Assembly: GCA_029007415.1 (NCBI GenBank) | Contig: JAQXHT010000011.1 | Span: forward strand, 1-24,907 | Source: a bacterium | GTDB lineage: Bacteria > Bacillota_I > Bacilli_A > RF39 > UBA660 | Length of the DNA stretch: 24,907 bases | Direction: 5' to 3' | Part shown: in pieces, positions 6,766 through 13,233 of the stretch | Layout: every line of letters starts with the position of its first letter | Numbering within the stretch: position 1 is the first letter of the stretch | Translations under genes and position numbers: made by a program | Notes under the pieces: model-generated | What the model was told of the DNA's origin: nothing | Database searches by the model: none | What the model saw: only the letters and a program-made list of their open reading frames with translations

Positions 6766-7368
6766 TTATTGAGCATTTGCTTTTCCGTATACATTTACTC
6801 TTAGCTTATATGATTGCTTAGTACTTGTATTACTATATGTATCAGCAACCCACATTCTCAAACGATAACTAGTTGTTGTTGATGTTTTTGTACTTCCTGA
6901 TATCAATACAAATTGACCAGTCGGTGCTCCACTGGCTTCATTGGAAGCTGTTGGAGTTAGGTTTGATACTAATGTTGGAGCTAACACTACTGTGCTATCA
7001 TCTCCACTAGTTAGGTATACTTTGATTCCAGAATTTAAAGACGAACTTGCAGAATCAATTGAAGCTGTTATAGCATAATTAATTGTTGCAGTACCTTGAA
7101 CAGTTGATGTCACTGTAAAGTCAAAAGTATTATTAGTACCAGTCAATTTTTTTCCAGAATCATCAGTCATTGGTAAAGCATCAGTTAGAGCTATACCATT
7201 TGTTGGTTCACTATAACTCATTGTAATAGTACCTGTTGTAACTGTATTTACTTTTGTACCTGTCTTTGAATAAGTGAATGCTGCAAATGATACACCAACT
7301 AAAGCAACCACTAAAATTGCAACTCCTAAGATGGAAACTAGAATCTGTTTTGAATTATTTTCGCTCAT
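6766..7368 (-). CDS. TasA/camelysin-like secreted surface protein, copy 3
   Basis: A 200-residue predicted surface subunit. The N-terminus is a signal anchor (about residues 8-30) ending GVSFAAFTYSKTG, the arrangement cleaved by SipW in TasA and CalY (A followed by F). The mature part begins TxTTGTITMSYSEPTNGI, parallel to the FASGTLDLSA of TasA, and ends with YRLRMWVAD and LRVNVYGKANAQ. The body is Thr/Ser-rich and lacks Cys, typical of extracellular beta-sandwich fibres. The frame extends 11 codons upstream, but the ATG at 7368 is the start: AAGGAGG lies 8 nt before it and the paralogues begin there. Fibre formation is inferred from TasA; I cannot see it in sequence. Confidence 0.9.
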   Translation of the reverse strand: MSENNSKQILVSILGVAILVVALVGVSFAAFTYSKTGTKVNTVTTGTITMSYSEPTNGIALTDALPMTDDSGKKLTGTNNTFDFTVTSTVQGTATINYAITASIDSASSSLNSGIKVYLTSGDDSTVVLAPTLVSNLTPTASNEASGAPTGQFVLISGSTKTSTTTSYRLRMWVADTYSNTSTKQSYKLRVNVYGKANAQ

Positions 7369-7369
7369 T

Positions 7370-7400
7370 TGTCTAACCTCCTTACAATATAAAGATATCA
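7370..7400 (-). repeat. Shared leader of subunit gene copy 3
   Basis: The 31 bp upstream of the start are identical to those of copy 2: a block reading GATATCTTTATATTG followed by TAAGGAGGTTAGACA. The upstream part, towards the terminator, has diverged more, which suggests that the leader is kept by selection or recent duplication. The GGAGGTTAGACA (7370-7381) matches the complement of the terminator loop and arm. Confidence 0.7.
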
Positions 7401-7433
7401 CAAATATTAGGAAATTAACAAGTAAATTTTTAC

Positions 7434-7463
7434 AAAAGAAAAAGTGTCAGTAATTAGACACTT
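7434..7463 (-). terminator. Terminator of second tandem subunit gene
   Basis: AAGTGTC/GACACTT hairpin (arms 7457-7463 and 7442-7448 as read on the minus strand) with loop TAATTACT and a U tract. Stem identical to the terminators of copies 1 and 3; the loop differs at three of eight positions from copy 3. Confidence 0.85.
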
Positions 7464-7473
7464 TTATAGGTTA

Positions 7474-8076
7474 TTATTTAGCAGGTGCTTGTCCATAAAC
7501 ATTGACTTTTAAAACATATTTTTGTTGTGTTGATGGAGCTGTATAATCATCTGCAACCCACATTCTTAAACGATATTCTTCTGTTTTTGTTTCACTATAA
7601 GTACCAGTCTTTAAGATATATTGACCAGCAGGTGCTCCAGCAGCGTTTTCACTAGTTGTTGTAGTTAATGCACTAACTTTAGTTGGTGCAAGAATCTGAG
7701 CATCTTCTTGATCTGTTAAATATACTTTAACACCGCTATCTGCTACTGTACATTCATCACCTTTTACAGCTGTAATAGCATAGTTGATAGTTGTACTACC
7801 ACTAACTGTAGCAGCTACAGTAAAGTCAAATGTATTATTATTACCTGTTAATGCTTTACCAGCTGTATCTGTGATAGGAAGTGCATTAGTTAAGTTAATA
7901 CCATTTGTTGGTTCACTATAACTCATTGTAATAGTACCTGTTGTAATTGTATTTGCTACTGTACCAGTTTTTGAATAACTAAATGCAGCGAATGAAATTC
8001 CTACTACAGCTACTATTAAAATTGCAACTCCTAAAATAGAAACAAGAACTTGCTTTGATGAATTAGTATTGTTCAT
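7474..8076 (-). CDS. TasA/camelysin-like secreted surface protein, copy 2
   Basis: A 200-residue paralogue of the flanking genes. The first 45 residues and the segment TGTITMSYSEPTNGINLTNA are nearly identical to copy 1, while the central region (about 95-150) varies in both length and sequence. The cleavage region reads GISFAAFSYSKTG. It has one Cys in the mature part (DECTVADS), which the others lack. C-terminal YRLRMWVADDY and LKVNVYGQAPAK are family features. AAGGAGG lies 10 nt before the ATG at 8076. Downstream is the common terminator, so it is probably a single-gene transcript. A SipW-processed surface or matrix subunit is the best interpretation. Confidence 0.9.
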   Translation of the reverse strand: MNNTNSSKQVLVSILGVAILIVAVVGISFAAFSYSKTGTVANTITTGTITMSYSEPTNGINLTNALPITDTAGKALTGNNNTFDFTVAATVSGSTTINYAITAVKGDECTVADSGVKVYLTDQEDAQILAPTKVSALTTTTSENAAGAPAGQYILKTGTYSETKTEEYRLRMWVADDYTAPSTQQKYVLKVNVYGQAPAK

Positions 8077-8079
8077 CTT

Positions 8080-8110
8080 TGTCTAACCTCCTTACAATAT
8101 AAAGATATCA
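8080..8110 (-). repeat. Shared leader of subunit gene copy 2
   Basis: Identical over 31 bp to the leader of copy 3 (7370-7400). Further upstream a possible promoter TTGAAA-17 bp-TATATA can be read on the minus strand, but it is not conserved in copy 3, so the promoter is not settled. Confidence 0.65.
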
Positions 8111-8142
8111 CAAAGATATATAATTTAACAAGTATTTTTTTT

Positions 8143-8176
8143 CAAACAAAGAAAAAGTGTCAGAGACTAGACACTT
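8143..8176 (-). terminator. Terminator of first tandem subunit gene
   Basis: AAGTGTC/GACACTT hairpin (minus-strand arms 8170-8176 and 8155-8161), loop TAGTCTCT, then UUUUUC. Relative to copy 3 the loop has one A-to-G change, which keeps pairing potential with the leader as a G-U pair. Confidence 0.85.
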
Positions 8177-8187
8177 TAATAGTTAAA

Positions 8188-8823
8188 CTATTGAGCTTTT
8201 GCAGCACCATAAACATTAACTTTTAAGATATATTTATGTTGAGTAGCAAATTCTGTAGTGTTTCCACCATCAGCTTGTTTACCATAGTTGGCATCTACCC
8301 ACATTCTTAAACGATATTGTTCTTTAGTAGTTGCTGTATAGTTACCTTCTTTTAGAAGATATTGTCCATCAGTAGCTCCTGAAGCATGGCTACTAGTTTT
8401 TGATAATGCAGATACTAATTTAGGTTCAAATACGGCTGTTTCAGTACCTCCGTTTACTGAAGCTAAATAAACCTTAATTCCTGTATCTGGAAGATCACTT
8501 GCAGCATCTTTTACAGCAGTTATTGCATAACTAATGTTAGTATTACCAGCAATAGTAGCATTTACTGTAAAATCAAAAGTGTTATTATCACCACTTAATG
8601 CTTTACCAGCTTCATCTGTGATAGGAAGTGCATTAGTTAAGTTAATACCATTTGTTGGCTCACTATAACTCATTGTAATAGTACCTGTTGTAATTGTATT
8701 TGATACTTCACCAGCTTTTGAATAACTAAATGCAGCAAATGAAATTCCTACTACAGCTACTACTAAGATAGCAACTCCTAATACAGATAATAGAATTTGC
8801 TTTGATGAATTGTTATTGTTCAT
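8188..8823 (-). CDS. TasA/camelysin-like secreted surface protein, copy 1
   Basis: A 211-residue paralogue, the first of three tandem copies. Membrane/signal segment at about 10-30 followed by GISFAAFSYSKAG, then the conserved TITTGTITMSYSEPTNGINL and LPITDEAGKALSGDNNTFDF. It is longer than copy 2 because of an insert near YGKQADGGNTTEFATQ in the C-terminal third. AGGAGG precedes the ATG at 8823 with the shared TTAGACG spacer. It follows tatD with a 72-bp gap that carries a plausible promoter (TTGCCT-17 bp-TATATT on the minus strand, -10 at about 8847-8852). Likely exported and cleaved by the SipW-like peptidase encoded downstream. Confidence 0.9.
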   Translation of the reverse strand: MNNNNSSKQILLSVLGVAILVVAVVGISFAAFSYSKAGEVSNTITTGTITMSYSEPTNGINLTNALPITDEAGKALSGDNNTFDFTVNATIAGNTNISYAITAVKDAASDLPDTGIKVYLASVNGGTETAVFEPKLVSALSKTSSHASGATDGQYLLKEGNYTATTKEQYRLRMWVDANYGKQADGGNTTEFATQHKYILKVNVYGAAKAQ

Positions 8824-8895
8824 CTTCGTCTAACCTCCTTTACAATACAAATATAACACAGTTAATAAGTCAAGGCAAGATGTATTTTGCATTTT

Positions 8896-9651
8896 TTATT
8901 GGAGCTTTGTAAACAAAGACAGAGCATTTTTTGTTGTTTTATTTGCAATAATATTTGTATCTAAATTTAGTTTGCTGGCTATAAATTCAGCTATTATTGG
9001 GATATTTTTAGATGTATTTATTTTTCCTCTATATGGAACTGGAGAAAGGTAAGGACTATCTGTTTCTAAAACTATATTTTCTAAATTTAATTTTTTTATT
9101 GTATCTTTTAAATGAGAATTTTTGAATGTTATAACACCACCAATTCCTAGTAAATATCCCATTTTTATGTACTGACAAGCCGTTTCGTAACTTCCACTAA
9201 AACAATGAATAATTCCCTTTACTTTATATTTTTTTAGAATGGTTATAGTATCATTTGTAGCTTCTCTTGTGTGTATAACTACTGGTAAATTGTACTTTTC
9301 TGCTAAGGCTAATTGCTTTTCAAATAATTCTTTTTGCTTTTCTTTATTTTCAGTAGAATAGTGATAATCTAAACCTATTTCACCAATACCAACTATTTTA
9401 TTAGTTAATAGTAAACTTTCTAATCTTTGTAAATCTATATCTATAATTTTATCTGCTTCTTCTGGATGATATCCAATTGTGGCGTAAACAGGTGAAAAGG
9501 CATTAATTATTTCTATTGTCTCGTCTAAATCTTCTCTAGTACAGGCAGAAATGATAATTTTTTCTACTCCTGCTTTTTTATTTTCTTCTATTACATTTGA
9601 AATATCGTTATAATCTCTTTTGCTTAAATGACAATGTGTATCTATAAACAT
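8896..9651 (-). CDS. tatD: TatD-family metal-dependent deoxyribonuclease
   Basis: A 251-residue TatD/YabD hydrolase with a TIM-barrel metal centre: His6 and His8 (DTHCH), Glu91 (IGEIGLDYH), His127 (VIHTRE), His149 (IHCFSG) and Asp198 (LETDSPYL). Family members are 3'-5' exonucleases/DNases linked to repair and DNA turnover; other substrates such as D-aminoacyl compounds have been discussed. A strong GGAGG precedes the ATG at 9651. It follows metG, as in B. subtilis (metS-yabD), although a small membrane protein gene has been inserted between them. Family certain, cellular substrate not. Confidence 0.95.
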   Translation of the reverse strand: MFIDTHCHLSKRDYNDISNVIEENKKAGVEKIIISACTREDLDETIEIINAFSPVYATIGYHPEEADKIIDIDLQRLESLLLTNKIVGIGEIGLDYHYSTENKEKQKELFEKQLALAEKYNLPVVIHTREATNDTITILKKYKVKGIIHCFSGSYETACQYIKMGYLLGIGGVITFKNSHLKDTIKKLNLENIVLETDSPYLSPVPYRGKINTSKNIPIIAEFIASKLNLDTNIIANKTTKNALSLFTKLQ

Positions 9652-9692
9652 CTTTTATTCCTCCAACCTTTTCTGCTAGTATTATTTTTTAA

Positions 9693-9727
9693 TAAAAGAA
9701 AATAGTCTACCTATTTAGTAAACTATT
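9693..9727 (-). terminator. Terminator after the 61-residue membrane protein gene
   Basis: On the minus strand AATAGTTTAC (9718-9727) pairs with GTAGACTATT (9701-9710), with one internal mismatch and a 7-nt loop, followed by a U-rich stretch. It overlaps the TAG stop of the small gene. Confidence 0.65.
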
Positions 9728-9892
9728 CTTATTTTTCTTTTTATAAATGCAAATTCTTATAAAATAAACGGTCAAAAATATTGCATAACATATATCTAAA
9801 ATGTTACGTCCGTCAATTGCGGTAATCACAACACCGATATATAGCAATATAAATGCCGTATGACATATTCCAATGCCTCTTGACTCATCCAT
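9707..9892 (-). CDS. Small two-span membrane protein, unknown
   Basis: A 61-residue protein with two hydrophobic segments (about 10-25 and 33-49) and a strongly basic C-terminal tail (KKKNKNSLLNR). I do not recognise a family. Support for its being real: GAAGAGG upstream of the ATG, a possible promoter before it (extended -10 TGGTATATT, -10 at 9928-9933), and a terminator right after its stop, so it looks like a self-contained unit between metG and tatD. The coding evidence from so short a frame is limited. Confidence 0.55.
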   Translation of the reverse strand: MDESRGIGICHTAFILLYIGVVITAIDGRNILDICYAIFLTVYFIRICIYKKKNKNSLLNR

Positions 9893-9991
9893 AAAAAGTA
9901 ACCTCTTCCTATACTACTTATATTAGAAATATACCATTTTTTGGAAAAAATCAATAATGTGGTCGTTTATTTTTCATTAGTTTACATTTTT

Positions 9992-11512
9992 TTACAAAGA
10001 TTTAATATCAATTCTCTCAAATAATATTGATGGTGTATTAACTGTATATTTATTATCAACTTTAAATGTTAAATCTTTATCTTTTATATTTAATTGTTGC
10101 AAAATAGAATCGCTTGTATCTGGTAAGTATGGAGATAACAAAATACCACAAATACGAATTGATTCCAGAAGATTATACAATACCGTCTCTAATCTATCTT
10201 TATCAGTATCATTTTTAGCTAAAATCCAAGGTGTTGTATCATCTATATACTTATTACTACTTCTTAACACTTCAAATATTTCACTAATGGCATTTGCCAC
10301 TTGTAAATTATCCATATTTTCCATAACATTTTTGTCTAAATTATTTATTTTATTAATAAATTCACTATCTACTTCATTGATAACACTTTTGTTGGTTATA
10401 TTCCCATTAAAATATTTTAAAGTCATAGTTAATGTTCTATTTACTAAATTGCCTAATATATTTGCTAAATCAGAATTGTGTTTATTTACTAGTAATTCAT
10501 TTGTAATATTTCCATCTTGGGCAAATGGAATTTCGTGTAATAAGTAATATCTCACTGTATCTACACCAAATTTTTCTACTAAATCATCTGCATATAAAAC
10601 ATTGCCTTTACTTTTACTCATTTTATCATTAGCCATTAGTAACCAAGGGTGACCAAATACTTTTTCTGGTAATGGTAAATCCAAAGCCATCAATATTATT
10701 GGCCAATATATAGTATGAAATCTTAAAATATCCTTTCCTATTAAATGTAAATTTGCAGGCCAATATTTTTTAAATTTATCACTTTGAGTTTCTGTATCAT
10801 AACCCAAAAATGTTATGTAGTTTGTTAAAGCATCTATCCACACATAAATAACATGTTTTGAATCAAAAGGAACAGGAATTCCCCATTTAAATGTTGTTCT
10901 TGAAACACATAAATCTTGTAAACCTGGTTTTAAAAAGTTTTGAATCATTTCATTTTTTCTAGACTCTGGTTCTATGAAATGTGGATGTGTTTCAATATAC
11001 TCTTCCAATTGTTTTTGATATTTACTCATTCTGAAAAAATATGCTTCTTCTTTAGACTTCTTTACTTCTCTATGACAATCTGGGCAGTGGCCATCAACTA
11101 ATTGACTGTCTGTAAAAAAAGATTCACAAGGTAAACAATACCAGCCTTCATATTCACCTTTATATATATCTCCTTTATCATACAACTTTTGAAAAATATG
11201 TTGAACCACTTTTTCATGTTGTTGATCAGTTGTTCGTATAAATTTGTCATAACTAGTGTTCATTAAATCCCAGATTCTTTTTATTTCACTTGATACTTCA
11301 TCTGTAAATTCTTTTGGAGTTTTTCCTTCAGATTTTGCTTTTTCTTCTACTTTTTGGCCATGTTCATCTGTACCAGTTTGAAAATAAACATCATATCCTT
11401 TTAATCTTTTATAACGAGCAATGGCATCTGCCAAAACTATTTCATAGGTATTTCCTATATGTGGTTTACCTGATGTATAAGTAATTGCTGTACTAATATA
11501 ATATTTTTCCAT
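9992..11512 (-). CDS. metG: Methionyl-tRNA synthetase, short form
   Basis: Class I synthetase that charges tRNA-Met. In 506 residues: the HIGH-type motif KPHIGN (17-21), a zinc knuckle with Cys126, Cys129, Cys143 and Cys146, the VIYVWIDALTNYI adenylate region, the KMSKS loop (297-301) and an anticodon-binding helical domain. It ends without the C-terminal tRNA-binding (EMAP-type) domain of B. subtilis MetS. The start is the ATG at 11512, which has AGGAGGG 5 nt upstream, rather than the frame's opening six codons earlier. A structured RNA with a terminator-like hairpin ends only about 20 nt before the start, so attenuation is possible. Confidence 0.97.
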   Translation of the reverse strand: MEKYYISTAITYTSGKPHIGNTYEIVLADAIARYKRLKGYDVYFQTGTDEHGQKVEEKAKSEGKTPKEFTDEVSSEIKRIWDLMNTSYDKFIRTTDQQHEKVVQHIFQKLYDKGDIYKGEYEGWYCLPCESFFTDSQLVDGHCPDCHREVKKSKEEAYFFRMSKYQKQLEEYIETHPHFIEPESRKNEMIQNFLKPGLQDLCVSRTTFKWGIPVPFDSKHVIYVWIDALTNYITFLGYDTETQSDKFKKYWPANLHLIGKDILRFHTIYWPIILMALDLPLPEKVFGHPWLLMANDKMSKSKGNVLYADDLVEKFGVDTVRYYLLHEIPFAQDGNITNELLVNKHNSDLANILGNLVNRTLTMTLKYFNGNITNKSVINEVDSEFINKINNLDKNVMENMDNLQVANAISEIFEVLRSSNKYIDDTTPWILAKNDTDKDRLETVLYNLLESIRICGILLSPYLPDTSDSILQQLNIKDKDLTFKVDNKYTVNTPSILFERIDIKSL

Positions 11513-11528
11513 ATTATCCCTCCTAAAC

Positions 11529-11676
11529 AAAAAAGGTATTGTTCAAAGGATTAAAAACTCTACATCACCCCTGTTTACAATAACCTGCATAACTTTCTGG
11601 ATTTAACGCTCCAAGACGACTACACCTATGTATTGATATAATAACTTCGGAGCCAACAGCACATAGCTTTTTTAAT
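11529..11676 (-). ncRNA. Structured RNA or attenuator leader upstream of metG, class unknown
   Basis: The 217-bp gap between spoVT and metG contains pairing not explained by either gene. In plus-strand coordinates GCTCCAAG (11608-11615) pairs with CTT-C-GGAGC (11645-11653), and CTATGT (11626-11631) in the loop pairs with ACATAG (11661-11666) outside, an H-type pseudoknot. Next to it AGGTATTGT (11534-11542) pairs with ACAATAACCT (11577-11586), with further pairing inside. On the minus strand this last hairpin is followed by six U and then the metG Shine-Dalgarno, as in an attenuator. On the plus strand ACATAG is followed by C and six T (11668-11673), so a plus-strand RNA cannot be excluded. 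I tested T-box, SAM, THF, 6S, SRP and tmRNA signatures by eye; none fits. A weak spoVT terminator (AACAT/ATGTT, 11700-11717, A run 11684-11690) lies before it. Confidence 0.5.
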
Positions 11677-11747
11677 TTTTCATAAAAAAATAAACCATGA
11701 ACATCTCCATTAATGTTTCTGACAGTGTTATTCTATCACAAATATAT

Positions 11748-12293
11748 TTACTCTTCAAGACATTTTTCTAAAAATTGGGCGATAATTTGGGAAATATGAA
11801 TTTGTTCTTCACTAAATCTTTTCCCTGTGTGTATATCTATTATTAAAACTAAACCAACGACTTCGCCGTCAGATAATATAGGGCATACTAAATAATCAAA
11901 CATTTTATCTAAAGATTCATCAGAGTTAATTATGTCATTATATGAAATACTGTATTTACTAACTTTTTCATTATTGAGCAAAATATTTTCTAAGTTATTT
12001 GAAATACTTCTATCGATGAATTCTTTTTTCAAGGCGCCGCTTCCAGCAATGATGTTATCGCGATCTGCTACAAAAATATTACTTTTTATAGTATTAGCTA
12101 TAGTATCGATTAAACTTTGAGATGTTTCCTTCAAATCTGATGCAGAAGTAAATTTTTTTAAAATGATTTCTTCTTCATTGGTGTAAATTTCTAATGATTC
12201 GCCTTCTCTAATGCGTAATGTTTTTCTAATTTCTTTTGGCAATACTATTCTCCCTAAATCATCAATTCTTCTTACTACGCCTGTTGATTTCAT
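11748..12293 (-). CDS. spoVT: SpoVT sporulation regulator
   Basis: A 181-residue transcription factor with an AbrB-type swapped-hairpin DNA-binding domain at the N-terminus (MKSTGVVRRIDDLGRIVLPK then KTLRIREGESLEI) and a GAF-like C-terminal domain (about 55-180). The two-domain length separates SpoVT from the 95-residue AbrB. In B. subtilis it is made in the forespore under sigma-G and tunes the sigma-G regulon. The start is the ATG at 12293, which has AAGGAG upstream; the frame is open 12 codons further but without a Shine-Dalgarno. It lies downstream of mfd as in B. subtilis, but an insertion sequence and one unknown gene now separate them. Confidence 0.95.
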   Translation of the reverse strand: MKSTGVVRRIDDLGRIVLPKEIRKTLRIREGESLEIYTNEEEIILKKFTSASDLKETSQSLIDTIANTIKSNIFVADRDNIIAGSGALKKEFIDRSISNNLENILLNNEKVSKYSISYNDIINSDESLDKMFDYLVCPILSDGEVVGLVLIIDIHTGKRFSEEQIHISQIIAQFLEKCLEE

Positions 12294-12412
12294 AAAATGC
12301 TCCTTTCTTTCTAGCAATATTTTTCCCAAGTTTATTTATTTTATACCATTAAAAAACCTTTATATTATTATTATATACAGGTGCTATTGCTTTTTTGTGT
12401 GGTAATTATTTC

Positions 12413-12454
12413 CAAAATAAAAGCATCTCTAATCAAAGAGATGCGAGTTTTTTT
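12413..12454. terminator. Bidirectional terminator between unknown gene and spoVT
   Basis: GCATCTCT (12423-12430), loop AATCAA, AGAGATGC (12437-12444): a perfect 8-bp stem. On the plus strand it is followed by seven T, and on the minus strand by TTTTATTTT. The TAG stop of the 210-residue gene (12429-12431) lies inside the stem. Confidence 0.85.
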
Positions 12455-13061
12455 GGGTAAAAATTAGGCGTTCAGTTTGCTCATTTATTCCATTTATAAG
12501 TGTAGTATTTTTTACAATAATTTTCATATCTATAGTTTCCATTAAATCTTTTGGATATGTAGTTTTAAGATATTTTGTTATATATTTGAGCAACCTATCC
12601 GGTATTTTATCAGTCTGATAAAAATTAGAAATATTTTCAATTAAAAAATTCATATTTTCTATTAATTCTATTTTTATTTCTTTCTTTAAATTTTTGTCTA
12701 ATATTAATAGATTTTTTCTCAATAGTTTAAGTGTTCCGTCTTTACTTTTTTGTGATAATGATTCTACGTGTTGTTTTAAGTATTTTTTTCTAAGGTCTTC
12801 TAACGTCTTAACTTTCTTTTGCATCGAAAATCTATATCTTTCAATATAGTTATCTACTTCTTGTGTATTTAATATTAGTTTATAATCTTTACCTAAAGAA
12901 AGTAATTTTTGTTTTATTATATCCATTGCTTCTAAAGGTGGTTTCGTAAAAAGAGGTAGTAAATCATCATTTATTAAAGAATAAGTATTATTATTTATTA
13001 ATTCCTCTAATGAATTCAAATAGATTTTTAAATGCTGATTCAATAATTCTTCTTGTTTCAT
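12429..13061 (-). CDS. Conserved-looking helical protein, unknown function
   Basis: A 210-residue soluble protein with no signal peptide or membrane span. It is rich in Leu, Lys, Asn and Ile with long amphipathic helices, for example the charged segment YIERYRFSMQKKVKTLEDL (about 68-86). No cysteines and no catalytic motif that I recognise. GTAAGGAAAG precedes the ATG at 13061. Before the insertion sequence arrived, the mfd stop was only about 50 bp upstream, so this was probably the last gene of the mfd operon. The IS now lies between them and carries terminators at its ends, so expression may be reduced. It could be a lineage-specific protein; function not known. Confidence 0.75.
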   Translation of the reverse strand: MKQEELLNQHLKIYLNSLEELINNNTYSLINDDLLPLFTKPPLEAMDIIKQKLLSLGKDYKLILNTQEVDNYIERYRFSMQKKVKTLEDLRKKYLKQHVESLSQKSKDGTLKLLRKNLLILDKNLKKEIKIELIENMNFLIENISNFYQTDKIPDRLLKYITKYLKTTYPKDLMETIDMKIIVKNTTLINGINEQTERLIFTQKNSHLFD

Positions 13062-13125
13062 AATCTTTCCTTACCTTTATTACTTTAAGAATAACAGTAC
13101 TTTACTAATAAGTCAAGATGTAATT

Positions 13126-13134
13126 AATGTTGAT
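13126..13134. repeat. Target-site duplication, left copy
   Basis: AATGTTGAT, repeated exactly at 14647-14655 on the other side of the insertion sequence. Nine bp is within the range seen for ISAs1-family elements. Confidence 0.9.
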
Positions 13135-13187
13135 CAGGTCAAAGACATGAAAAAATTTCTCATAGTCTTTTTTCTTAATGATTATCT
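13135..13187 (+). repeat. Left terminal inverted repeat of the IS
   Basis: Matches the reverse complement of the right end over about 53 bp with a few differences and a 1-bp length change in the A/T-rich centre. It contains an inward-reading hairpin plus T run. Confidence 0.9.
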
Positions 13188-13233
13188 ATGTTTTTATATA
13201 AAAAATCATCTAAAAAACGATACGATTTTCTTA

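Noticed and set aside
6723..8176. Regularly spaced repeats as a CRISPR array
   Set aside because: The three repeated 22-bp hairpins are about 700 bp apart and each follows a gene; they are terminators.
11529..11747. T-box leader for metG
   Set aside because: The position suits a T-box, but there is no UGGN antiterminator bulge and no AGGGUGGUACCGCG-like core, so I left it as unclassified RNA.
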